Part shown: in pieces, positions 1 through 5,527 of the stretch
Numbering within the stretch: position 1 is the first letter of the stretch
Layout of the letters: the number at the start of each line of letters is the position of its first letter
Source: Bryobacteraceae bacterium
GTDB lineage: Bacteria > Acidobacteriota > Terriglobia > Bryobacterales > Bryobacteraceae
Length of the DNA stretch: 5,527 nucleotides
Direction: 5' to 3'
Assembly: GCA_025929455.1 (NCBI GenBank)
Contig: JAICMB010000259.1
Span: forward strand, 1-5,527
Translations under genes and position numbers: made by a program
Notes under the pieces: model-generated
The model's database searches: none
What the model saw: only the letters and a program-made list of their open reading frames with translations
Told to the model about the DNA's origin: nothing

Positions 1-770
1 CGGCGCTGGGCTTTGGCGGCGCGGCGTTGGCGCAGATGCCCGGCCGTCCGACTTCGGGCGGAACGGCGGCGAGTGCCTCGCACGGCTCCAACATACTCGC
101 GATCGCCGCCCACCCTGGCGATGCGTTTTTCGCGATGGGCGCGCCGGTCGCATTGGAGGCAAGCGGCGGTGGACACGCCGCATTCCTCAGCCTCTCTCTC
201 GGCGAGCGCGGCTCTGCAACGATTCCGCCGGCGCGCTATGGCGCGATGCAGCGCGAAGCCTCGGAGAAGGCGGCCGAAATGCTCGACGCGAAGGCGTCGT
301 TTCTCACGTACCCGGACGGCGAGATCCCGGTCAACGATGCGCTGAAGTTCGCGGTATGCGATGCCATCCGGCAGTACAAGCCATCCATCGTGGTCACGCA
401 CTGGAAAGGAAGCTGGCACAAGGACCACCGCGCCTGCTATGAGATCGCAAACGATGCCGTTTTCTATGCGGCGCTGCCGGCCATCGTGCGCAAGTTGCCC
501 GCGCACTCGGTCGCTAAGACCTTCTATGCGGATAACTGGGAAGACGCGGAGGACTTCCGTCCGGATACGTACCTCGACATCACGCCGGTGTTCGATCGTT
601 GGATGAAAGCCTGCGCGGTGTTCCCGATGTGGCGCGGCGAGAACGGGTTCCGCTACAACGACTACTACGGCAGTCTGGCGGTGGCGCGCGGCTGTGTCGG
701 CGGCTCGCGCTACGCGGTGGCGCTGATGTCGGCTCCGGAGCAGCTTGTGCGCCACGTGCGCGCGCTCTGA
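1..770 (+). CDS. Exported PIG-L/LmbE-family deacetylase (5' end outside window)
   Basis: PIG-L family enzymes are zinc hydrolases that remove acetyl groups from N-acetylglucosaminyl-type substrates (MshB, BshB, GlcNAc-PI deacetylase). The frame is open to the left edge. Its first visible residues, ALGFGGAALAQ, look like the end of a signal peptide with an ALA|Q cleavage site, so the true start lies upstream; the TTG at 27 and ATG at 36 fall in or just after this segment and are unlikely starts. The family metal motif AHPDDE appears as AHPGDA (108-125). By comparison with MshB, the first zinc His and the second Asp are kept, but the Asp acting as general base is Gly and the Glu is Ala. The second motif is intact as HKDH (417-428), giving the other zinc His and the catalytic His. 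A third conserved stretch reads TYPDGEIP. The gene ends in TGA 42 bases before the VWFA gene. The fold assignment is firm; the substrate is unknown, and it may be a non-canonical or inactive hydrolase acting outside the cytoplasm. Confidence 0.9.
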   Translation, partial: ALGFGGAALAQMPGRPTSGGTAASASHGSNILAIAAHPGDAFFAMGAPVALEASGGGHAAFLSLSLGERGSATIPPARYGAMQREASEKAAEMLDAKASFLTYPDGEIPVNDALKFAVCDAIRQYKPSIVVTHWKGSWHKDHRACYEIANDAVFYAALPAIVRKLPAHSVAKTFYADNWEDAEDFRPDTYLDITPVFDRWMKACAVFPMWRGENGFRYNDYYGSLAVARGCVGGSRYAVALMSAPEQLVRHVRAL

Positions 771-786
771 CGTTCCACACGGCGCG

Positions 787-792
787 TATAAT
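787..792 (+). promoter_or_regulatory. Candidate -10 box (TATAAT) for the VWFA gene
   Basis: A perfect TATAAT stands out in a GC-rich 42-base gap, 26 bases before the ATG at 813. Transcription would begin near 799, giving a leader of only about 14 bases with no clear Shine-Dalgarno sequence. No good -35 exists at 17-base spacing; the nearest partial match, CTGACG at 767-772, leaves only 14 bases. The call rests on the -10 match and its position alone. Confidence 0.4.
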
Positions 793-812
793 AAAGAGAA
801 TCCCGGCCAATC

Positions 813-1772
813 ATGAACAAGTTGTTGTGTTCGTCAGCGCTGTTACCGGCCGCGGCCGCGGCGGGACTGCTTTGCGTGTGCACCGCGTTTGCGCAGGAAC
901 GCGCGGATAACAAACCTCCGGCGTCTTCCGAACCGCAAAACCGCATCGTCCTCGAAGTGAACCGCGTCAACGTGCTGTTCACCGTTACCGACAAAAAGGG
1001 CCGCTTCGTAACCGATCTCGGCCGCAATGACTTCGCCATTTTCGAGAACAAAAAGCCGCAGAGCGTGCTCGAATTCACCGCCGAATCGAATCTGCCGCTG
1101 CGCCTCGCGATTCTGGTCGACACCAGCAACAGCATCCGGGACCGCTTCCGGTTCCAGCAGGAAGCCGCGACCGCGTTCGTGCAGGACGTGATGCGGCCGG
1201 ATCAGGACAAGGCCACCGTCGTCAGTTTCGACACCTCGGCCGAGCTGGTGGCTGACCTCACCAACAATACCGAGAAGATCGGCGAGGCCATCCGCGATTT
1301 GCGTCCGGGCGGCGGCACGGCGCTCTATGACGCGATTTACTTCGCGTGCCGCGACAAGCTGATGCAGGATCAGCCGCTGCACAAGTTCCGGCGCGCGATG
1401 GTGATCCTGAGCGACGGCGAAGATAATAACAGCCGCTACACGCGCGATCAGGCGCTCGAGATGGCTCAAAAAGCCGACGTCTCGATCTACACCATTTCGA
1501 CGAACATCACGCGCATCCCGACCGAGGGCGATAAGGTGCTGCGCTACTTCGCGAGCGAAACCGGCGGCCTCTCATTTTTCCCGTTCAAGGCCGAAGACCT
1601 GACGCAATCGTTCGAGAACATCGCAAACGAGCTGCGGCATCAATACAACGTGCTGTACCGGCCCGATCCGTTGCGGCTTGACGGGCAGTATCACACTGTC
1701 GAAATCAAGGTACGCGGGCGCAAGGACCTCATCGTGCGCGCGAAGAGGGGCTACTACGCTCCGCGCGGGTAG
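813..1772 (+). CDS. Secreted VWFA-domain protein (acidobacterial VWFA-related type)
   Basis: This is a 319-residue exported von Willebrand factor A protein, probably mediating metal-dependent protein binding at the cell surface or in the periplasm; its partner is unknown. Residues 1-27 form a signal peptide (Lys near the N-terminus, an Ala/Leu-rich core, AFA|QE cleavage). Residues about 45-92 form a small beta-rich region (VLEVNRVNVLFTVTD, then DLGRNDFAIFENKK) that precedes the A domain in the acidobacterial VWFA-related family. The A domain runs from about 96 to 275. Its MIDAS is complete: D103-x-S105-x-S107 in LVDTSNS, T169 in GGGTALYDA, and D201 in ILSDGEDNNS. A short C-terminal beta region (about 278-316, YNVLYRPDPL to VRAKRGYYAPR) completes the usual layout. 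The ATG at 813 is chosen because the signal peptide starts there, although the ribosome binding site is weak. It follows the PIG-L gene by 42 bases and may be partly co-transcribed with it. Family assignment is strong; biological role is unassigned. Confidence 0.93.
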   Translation: MNKLLCSSALLPAAAAAGLLCVCTAFAQERADNKPPASSEPQNRIVLEVNRVNVLFTVTDKKGRFVTDLGRNDFAIFENKKPQSVLEFTAESNLPLRLAILVDTSNSIRDRFRFQQEAATAFVQDVMRPDQDKATVVSFDTSAELVADLTNNTEKIGEAIRDLRPGGGTALYDAIYFACRDKLMQDQPLHKFRRAMVILSDGEDNNSRYTRDQALEMAQKADVSIYTISTNITRIPTEGDKVLRYFASETGGLSFFPFKAEDLTQSFENIANELRHQYNVLYRPDPLRLDGQYHTVEIKVRGRKDLIVRAKRGYYAPRG

Positions 1773-1786
1773 TTTGCCGCACCCGC

Positions 1787-1792
1787 TATCCT
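1787..1792 (+). promoter_or_regulatory. Weak candidate -10 box (TATCCT) before the cyclodeaminase operon
   Basis: TATCCT lies 27 bases before the ATG at 1814, almost the same distance as the TATAAT box before the preceding gene. It matches four of six consensus bases, and no credible -35 is seen at normal spacing. The 41-base gap also lacks a terminator-like hairpin, so read-through from the VWFA gene is an equally good explanation. Confidence 0.2.
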
Positions 1793-1813
1793 GAAGACGG
1801 AACCTCTTTCGGA

Positions 1814-3076
1814 ATGAACCAAAACGCAAGTCCTGCGCTTCCGCAGCAGGAAACGGTGGAAGCACAAGGCCACCTGATCGATTCGCACATCATGGAGCAG
1901 ATCTTCGACACAGTCGTGGAATTTCGCGGCCGGTTCGAAGTGGAAGACTTCCGCATTGGGCGCACGAACGGCGACCCGTCGTATTTGCGGCTGAAAGTGG
2001 AGGCGGACGACGCCGGCGCGATGGAGCAGATTTTATCGCAACTGCTGGCGCTGGGCTGCTCGCTGGTGGATCTTGGGGACGCGCGCGCGGCCGTGGTGGA
2101 TCGCGATCGCTGTGCGCCCGAGGATTTCTACTCGACCACGAACCATCGCAGCTTTGTGCGGCATGGCGGCAAATGGGTGGAAGTGCAAAACCAGCGCATG
2201 GACGCCATGATCGTGCTCGAGGGCGGCGAAGCGTTTTGCCGCAAGCTGCGCGACCTGCGCGCGGGCGATCGCGTCGTGGTAGGCATGCACGGCATCCGTG
2301 TCGTTCCCGAGTCGAAGGAACGCGACCGCCTGACGTTCGCGTTCATGAGCAACGGCATCAGTTCGGAGCGGCAGGTGGAGACCGCCGTCCGGCAAACGGC
2401 GGCGCTGATGCAGCAAGCGCGCAAAGCTGGGCGCAAAATTATCGTCGTGCCGGGACCGGTTGTCGTGCACACCGGCGGCGTGGCGCCGCTTTCGGCGCTG
2501 ATTCGCGGCGGCTGGGTGGATGCGCTGCTCAGCGGGAACGCGCTGGGTGTTCATGACATCGAGGCCGCGCTGTTTGGGACGTCGCTCGGTGTACGGCAGA
2601 GCGACGGACGTCAGGAAGAGCATGGGCATCGCAATCACATGCGTGCGATCAATGCCATCTATCACGCCACGAACATCCGTGGAGCGGTGGAGAGCGGCCG
2701 GCTGCGCAGCGGCATCATGTACGAATGTGTGCGCGCGGGCGTGCCCTTCGTGTTGGCGGGAAGTCTGCGCGACGATGGGCCGCTGCCGGACGCCATCACG
2801 GACATGAACGACGCGCAGGAGGCGTATGCGGCGCAACTCAGCGGCGCGGGCGTGGTGCTTTGCTTAGCCTCGATGCTGCACTCGATTGCGACCGGCAACA
2901 TGCTGCCAGGCTGGGTGAAGATCGTGTGCGTCGATATCAACCCGGCCGTCGCGACGAAGGTGAGCGACCGCGGCACGGGCCAGGCAGTCGGAGTTGTCAC
3001 CGACGTCGGTTTGTTTCTCGATCATCTCTCTCGCGCGCTCGCCGTGCAGGTGAACGCCGCCCCGGCAAGCCAATGA
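1814..3076 (+). CDS. Archaeal-type ornithine cyclodeaminase (LOR/SDH-domain, TIGR00300 family)
   Basis: Family members are NAD-dependent; the archaeal enzyme (MMP1218 in Methanococcus maripaludis) and the C-terminal part of cyanobacterial AgrE/ArgZ convert L-ornithine to L-proline and ammonia. The 420-residue length matches the stand-alone form without the arginine dihydrolase domain. Residues about 18-105 are the LOR/SDH N-terminal domain (GHLIDSHIM, FEVEDFRIGRTNGDPSYLRL, then PEDFYSTTN). Residues about 125-405 carry the highly conserved catalytic/NAD region: VVVPGPVVVHTGG (210-222), SGNALGVHDIEAALFGTSLG (240-259), GHRNHMRAIN (271-280), SGIMYECVRAGVPFVLAGS (299-317), RDDGPLPDAITD (319-330), MLHSIATGNMLP (354-365), VCVDINPAVATKVSDRG (371-387) and GVVTDVG (393-399). 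Conservation begins about residue 18, so the first dozen residues are variable and the ATG at 1814 is likely but not proven; its Shine-Dalgarno is weak. The stop overlaps the queF start (ATGA). Family membership is near certain; ornithine as substrate is inferred from characterised relatives. It should act in the cytoplasm. Confidence 0.9.
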   Translation: MNQNASPALPQQETVEAQGHLIDSHIMEQIFDTVVEFRGRFEVEDFRIGRTNGDPSYLRLKVEADDAGAMEQILSQLLALGCSLVDLGDARAAVVDRDRCAPEDFYSTTNHRSFVRHGGKWVEVQNQRMDAMIVLEGGEAFCRKLRDLRAGDRVVVGMHGIRVVPESKERDRLTFAFMSNGISSERQVETAVRQTAALMQQARKAGRKIIVVPGPVVVHTGGVAPLSALIRGGWVDALLSGNALGVHDIEAALFGTSLGVRQSDGRQEEHGHRNHMRAINAIYHATNIRGAVESGRLRSGIMYECVRAGVPFVLAGSLRDDGPLPDAITDMNDAQEAYAAQLSGAGVVLCLASMLHSIATGNMLPGWVKIVCVDINPAVATKVSDRGTGQAVGVVTDVGLFLDHLSRALAVQVNAAPASQ

Positions 3077-3495
3077 GACGCGAATACACGGATGCGCACG
3101 CCGAAGCCGGCACGCGCGCGGAGCTGCCGGAGATCGAGACCTGGCCCAATCAATACGCCGGCTACGACATCGAAATCTCGATGCCCGAATTCACGTCGGT
3201 GTGCCCCAAGACCGGCTTGCCCGATCATGGCACGATCACCATCCGTTACAAGCCGGGCGAGAAGTGCCTGGAGCTGAAGTCGCTGAAGATGTACATGCTC
3301 GCGTACCGCAATGTGGGCATATTTCAGGAGAACGCGGTCAACCGTTTTCTCGCCGATATCGTGACGGCGTGCGATCCTGTGGCGATCACCGTGACAGGCG
3401 AGTTTACGCCGCGCGGCGGAGTCTATAGCAAGATCACGGCGTCGTGGGAGCGCGGAAATAAAAGGGCAGGGAAATCGCGTGGCGGCAAACGCTGA
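3073..3495 (+). CDS. queF: NADPH-dependent 7-cyano-7-deazaguanine reductase QueF (short type)
   Basis: QueF reduces the nitrile of preQ0 to the primary amine preQ1 with two NADPH, a cytoplasmic step of queuosine tRNA modification. The 140-residue product is the single-domain (Bacillus YkvM) type of the tunnelling-fold superfamily. The nucleophilic Cys44 sits in FTSVCPKTGLPD, with the proton-relay Asp51 seven residues later and the substrate-binding Glu86 in GIFQENAVN; this spacing equals C55/D62/E97 of the B. subtilis enzyme. The QueF signature appears as ELKSLKMYML (67-76), and EFTPRGGVYS (110-119) closes the domain. Residue 85 is Gln where B. subtilis has His96. The last dozen residues are a basic Gly/Lys/Arg tail (GNKRAGKSRGGKR) beyond the usual core. 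The ATG at 3073 overlaps the upstream stop codon and has no Shine-Dalgarno of its own, which points to translational coupling. The 3' end overlaps the next gene by 17 bases. No other queuosine genes are in view. Confidence 0.96.
   Translation: MRREYTDAHAEAGTRAELPEIETWPNQYAGYDIEISMPEFTSVCPKTGLPDHGTITIRYKPGEKCLELKSLKMYMLAYRNVGIFQENAVNRFLADIVTACDPVAITVTGEFTPRGGVYSKITASWERGNKRAGKSRGGKR
3468..3472 (+). promoter_or_regulatory. Ribosome binding site for the methyltransferase GTG start
   Basis: AGGGA lies six bases before the GTG at 3479, inside the end of queF. It is the best Shine-Dalgarno match at any gene start in this window and supports the GTG over the later in-frame ATG codons at 3536 and 3617. 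Confidence 0.55.
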
Positions 3496-4852
3496 GCAGG
3501 ATGCGCTGGCCGCGCGCGCGGGCGAGTTGGCCGCGATGGTGGACGAGATCCGCGCGCGCATACGGTCCCGGCATCCCGCACCGGACGGTGGCAGCTCCGT
3601 GGCGCTTGCCAATCTCATGCCGCTGCTCGAAGCGCGCGATGTCGCGGAAGCGAAGGTCGCGGCCATCGGTACGGTTAATCCGCGGCCGCCCGGCCTCGTA
3701 AACAACACCGTTCAGAGCGTCAAGCGAATCGTCGCGCGCGCGCTCGATTGGCACGTGCGCGAGCAGGTGGAGTTCAATCGCGCGGTGCTCGGCTGCGTGC
3801 AGGCGGCGCTGGACGCGTTAAATGAAGTGAACCGCGCGCTGGCGCTCGTCGACGGCGCGCGCGATCTGCGTTCCGAATGGCTGGCGCTGCGCAATGAATG
3901 GCAGCACCGTGTCACGGCGAACGAGATTCAGTTCCTGCGCGCCGTGTCCGATCTGCAAGGCGCGTTCCAGCACCGCGTGACGCTGCAGGAAGAAACGTAT
4001 CGCGAACAGTTGCGGGCCAGGCACGCGGACTACGAGCGGTCGCTCGAAAAGGCCGTGGATGAGATGCAGCGCCGCTTCTGGGATGAGCTGGCGAAGGTGC
4101 GGCTCGAGTACGAATCGCTGATCCATGCCGAGCTGCGATTGGTGCGGCAGAAGGCGCTGGCGGCTCCGGCAGCACCGGCGCTCCCGCCAACTCACTCTCC
4201 CGCGGAGCCGGCGCTGGCGATCGACTGGCTGAAATTTGCGGAGTGCTTCCGCGGTTCGGAAGCAGACGTAAAGCAGCGCTGTGCGAGGTATGTGCCGCTC
4301 TTTCAGAGAGCCACAGGCGTGGTGTTGGATCTCGGTTGCGGCCGCGGGGAACTGCTGGAAGTATTGCGCGCCGCCGGCATCACGGCGCGAGGAGTGGATA
4401 CGAACGCGGAATCGATTGCGCTCTGCCGAGCCAAGGGCCTCGATGTCTTGCACGGCGACATGTTTGCGTATTTGAGCGACCAGCCCGACGGCTCACTGGG
4501 CGGCATCGCGTGCATTCAGGTTGTCGAGCACCTTCCGCCGGGGCTGGTCCTTGAACTCGTGAGACTCACGCAGCGGAAACTGCGCCCTGGCGCGGCGCTC
4601 GCGATCGAGACGCCCAACCCGGAGAGCCTCGCGATCTTCGCAACGCACTTCTATATCGATCCGACCCACACGCGGCCGGTGCCGCCCGCATTGCTGAAGT
4701 TTTATCTCGAAGAGGCCGGTTTCGGCGGCATCGACATTGAGCGGCTGTACCCGGCCGCGGAATCCATCGCCGCGGTCAACGCGCTGCCTGGCGAAGTGCG
4801 GGAGCAATTCTTCGGCGCGCTTGACTACGCGATCAGCGCAAGCAAACTGTAG
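3479..4852 (+). CDS. Coiled-coil/class I SAM-dependent methyltransferase fusion, probably surface-glycan related
   Basis: The 457-residue protein has two parts. Residues 1-225 are mostly charged and helical, rich in Ala, Glu, Arg and Leu, with probable coiled coil at about 1-30 and 130-225. Between these, about 70-122 (PPGLVNNTVQSVKRIVARAL onward, then EFNRAVLGCVQAALDALNEV) resembles an N-terminal segment seen in methyltransferases of polysaccharide clusters. A Pro/Ala-rich linker (about 226-246) joins it to a Rossmann methyltransferase (about 248-425). There, DWLKFAECFRGSEADVKQRC leads into SAM motif I VLDLGCGRGELL (282-293), the acidic ribose-binding GVDTN (305-309), GDMFAYL (326-332), VVEHLPP (348-354), LRPGAALAIETPNPESL (368-384) and the histidine-bearing FYIDPTHTRPVPP (391-403). 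There is no signal peptide or membrane span, so it should be cytoplasmic. Relatives sit in O-antigen or capsule clusters, and the coiled coil recalls WbdD-like chain-length regulators, but no glycosyltransferase is visible here, so the substrate is inference. The GTG start has a good ribosome binding site. Confidence 0.88.
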   Translation: MAANAEQDALAARAGELAAMVDEIRARIRSRHPAPDGGSSVALANLMPLLEARDVAEAKVAAIGTVNPRPPGLVNNTVQSVKRIVARALDWHVREQVEFNRAVLGCVQAALDALNEVNRALALVDGARDLRSEWLALRNEWQHRVTANEIQFLRAVSDLQGAFQHRVTLQEETYREQLRARHADYERSLEKAVDEMQRRFWDELAKVRLEYESLIHAELRLVRQKALAAPAAPALPPTHSPAEPALAIDWLKFAECFRGSEADVKQRCARYVPLFQRATGVVLDLGCGRGELLEVLRAAGITARGVDTNAESIALCRAKGLDVLHGDMFAYLSDQPDGSLGGIACIQVVEHLPPGLVLELVRLTQRKLRPGAALAIETPNPESLAIFATHFYIDPTHTRPVPPALLKFYLEEAGFGGIDIERLYPAAESIAAVNALPGEVREQFFGALDYAISASKL

Positions 4853-4880
4853 GACAGCCGGTCTCTGCCGGCTGTCCTTT
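4851..4880. terminator. Hairpin terminator between convergent genes
   Basis: GGACAGCCGG (4852-4861) pairs perfectly with CCGGCTGTCC (4868-4877) across a six-base loop, and the flanking A4851/T4878 makes an eleventh pair. Only three T follow on the plus strand before GC-rich sequence, so it is a strong stem with a short U-tract. The left arm overlaps the methyltransferase stop codon. The opposite gene ends 25 bases to the right at 4905, so the stem may serve both strands, but the minus-strand tail has no proper T run. Confidence 0.75.
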
Positions 4881-4904
4881 CGCGCGCCGTCCTCGAACCG
4901 AAGG

Positions 4905-5527
4905 TCACGCGCGTTGCCGGCGCAAACGCACCAACCCGATCGCCGCGAGCCCGAATCCGATCATCACCAACGATCCGGCCTCGGGCGTCCTGGTGATGAA
5001 CTCCTGCACCGCTCCGTTCTGCCCGGCGTGGATATCGGTGATCACGAAGTACCCGCTGGCGTCGAACGTTTGATAATTCGCCTGCGCCGCGGCGAGCCAG
5101 GTGGAACTCGGCTTGAGCTTTGAATCGCCGGGGTCCATGATGCTCCACACCGTTCCCTGCAGCGAGCCCCACTGCGATTTGTTGGCCTGCGTAAACTGCG
5201 CCACCAGATACGCGACCTGCTGATAGCGGATCGCGGCGTCCGTGAGATTGTGCGGCGTGTTGCCGCCGAAAGTGGTTTGCGAATAATCGCTCGTCAGGCT
5301 TATCGGGGTGAGCACCGCGGTCCACTTCTGGCCGTTGTATACCTCGTCGAAAATATCGTCGCAGTAGATCGTGATCGGATCGACCGTGCTGCCGACCGTC
5401 ATTTTCGCGTAGTACGGGCTGTTGTAGAACGACCCGTAGCCGTCTGTCACGATCTGGCCGTTTTCGCCGGTAAACTGCATGCCAACCGTGGTGGCCCGAG
5501 CGGGCGTCAGCGCGGTGGCAAGAGCCG
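4905..5527 (-). CDS. Exported protein with PEP-CTERM-like (TPEA variant) sorting tail; 5' end outside window
   Basis: PEP-CTERM proteins are secreted, then processed at the C-terminal tail by an exosortase and attached to or released from the envelope, often in biofilm-forming Gram-negative bacteria. This frame is open to the right edge, and its first visible residues (ALATALTPARA|TTVG) look like the end of a signal peptide, so the ATG at 5480 is internal rather than the start. From that Met, the mature part has YCDDIFDEVYNGQKW (39-53) with the only Cys, then a Gln/Trp-rich region (YQQVAYLVAQFTQANKSQWG and GTVWSIMDP, about 86-117), as in other acidobacterial proteins of this kind. The tail is TPEAGSLV (165-172), a hydrophobic helix GSLVMIGFGLAAIGLV (169-184) and a basic end RLRRQRA. 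The motif is PEA rather than PEP. The gene is convergent with the methyltransferase. The function of the mature domain is unknown, and no exosortase is in the window. Confidence 0.85.
   Translation of the reverse strand, partial: ALATALTPARATTVGMQFTGENGQIVTDGYGSFYNSPYYAKMTVGSTVDPITIYCDDIFDEVYNGQKWTAVLTPISLTSDYSQTTFGGNTPHNLTDAAIRYQQVAYLVAQFTQANKSQWGSLQGTVWSIMDPGDSKLKPSSTWLAAAQANYQTFDASGYFVITDIHAGQNGAVQEFITRTPEAGSLVMIGFGLAAIGLVRLRRQRA

Noticed and set aside
27..38. TTG at 27 or ATG at 36 as the start of the PIG-L gene
   Set aside because: The frame is open to the left edge and the preceding residues look like a signal peptide with a cleavage site, so the gene is truncated by the window.
843..1469. 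Minus-strand open frame (208 codons) opposite the VWFA gene
   Set aside because: The plus strand encodes a complete signal peptide and MIDAS here; the antisense product resembles no family and reflects codon bias.
2033..2836. Long minus-strand open frame (267 codons) opposite the cyclodeaminase gene
   Set aside because: It is an antisense shadow of a highly conserved gene in GC-rich DNA; its translation is His/Arg-rich without recognisable motifs.
2725..3072. Possible N-terminal extension of QueF into the upstream gene
   Set aside because: The in-frame upstream residues are Arg/Gly-rich out-of-frame translation of the cyclodeaminase; the ATG at 3073 gives the normal QueF length.
3022..3708. 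Minus-strand open frame spanning queF and the methyltransferase start
   Set aside because: It overlaps two confidently identified genes and lacks any domain signal.
4737..5123. Plus-strand open frame of 128 codons across the convergent junction
   Set aside because: It reads through the hairpin terminator and overlaps two real genes, and its Arg/Ser/Pro-rich translation is typical of a shadow frame.
5478..5480. ATG at 5480 (minus strand) as the true start of the PEP-CTERM-like protein
   Set aside because: The frame continues upstream to the window edge with a signal peptide-like end, and starting at 5480 would remove the export signal a sorting-tail protein needs.

Overview
The window is GC-rich, densely coded bacterial chromosome, most likely from an Acidobacteriota member (Solibacter/Bryobacter-like Terriglobia). 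This placement is inferred from family composition: a secreted VWFA-related protein of the type abundant in that phylum, a PIG-L deacetylase with the variant motif AHPGDA, and a secreted protein with a PEP-CTERM-like tail. No rRNA or other decisive taxonomic marker is present.

Layout. Five genes read rightward and one reads leftward. (1) Positions 1-770 hold the 3' part of an exported PIG-L/LmbE-type deacetylase; its signal peptide is cut by the left edge. (2) Positions 813-1772 encode a secreted von Willebrand factor A protein with an intact MIDAS, preceded by a perfect TATAAT box. (3-5) Positions 1814-4852 look like one translationally coupled unit: a stand-alone LOR/SDH-type (TIGR00300, archaeal-type) ornithine cyclodeaminase, then queF (preQ0 reductase of queuosine synthesis) joined by an ATGA overlap, then a coiled-coil/SAM-methyltransferase fusion whose GTG start lies 17 bases inside queF. 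An 11-bp hairpin overlapping the last stop codon ends this unit. (6) From the right edge back to 4905, on the minus strand, runs an exported protein with a C-terminal TPEA-hydrophobic-RR sorting tail; its signal peptide is cut by the right edge. Genes 5 and 6 converge on the hairpin.

How the genes relate. The two left-hand genes and the right-hand gene are envelope or secreted proteins. The central three are predicted to act in the cytoplasm (amino-acid catabolism, tRNA modification precursor, methyl transfer probably to a surface glycan). Their overlaps argue for co-expression, but I see no shared pathway.

There are no RNA genes, insertion sequences, CRISPR arrays or long repeats that I can recognise, and no gap between genes exceeds about 55 bases. 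I did not find a convincing new biological system. The most checkable oddities are the lost catalytic Asp in the PIG-L protein, the coupled cyclodeaminase-queF-methyltransferase unit, and the long helical N-terminus of the methyltransferase.
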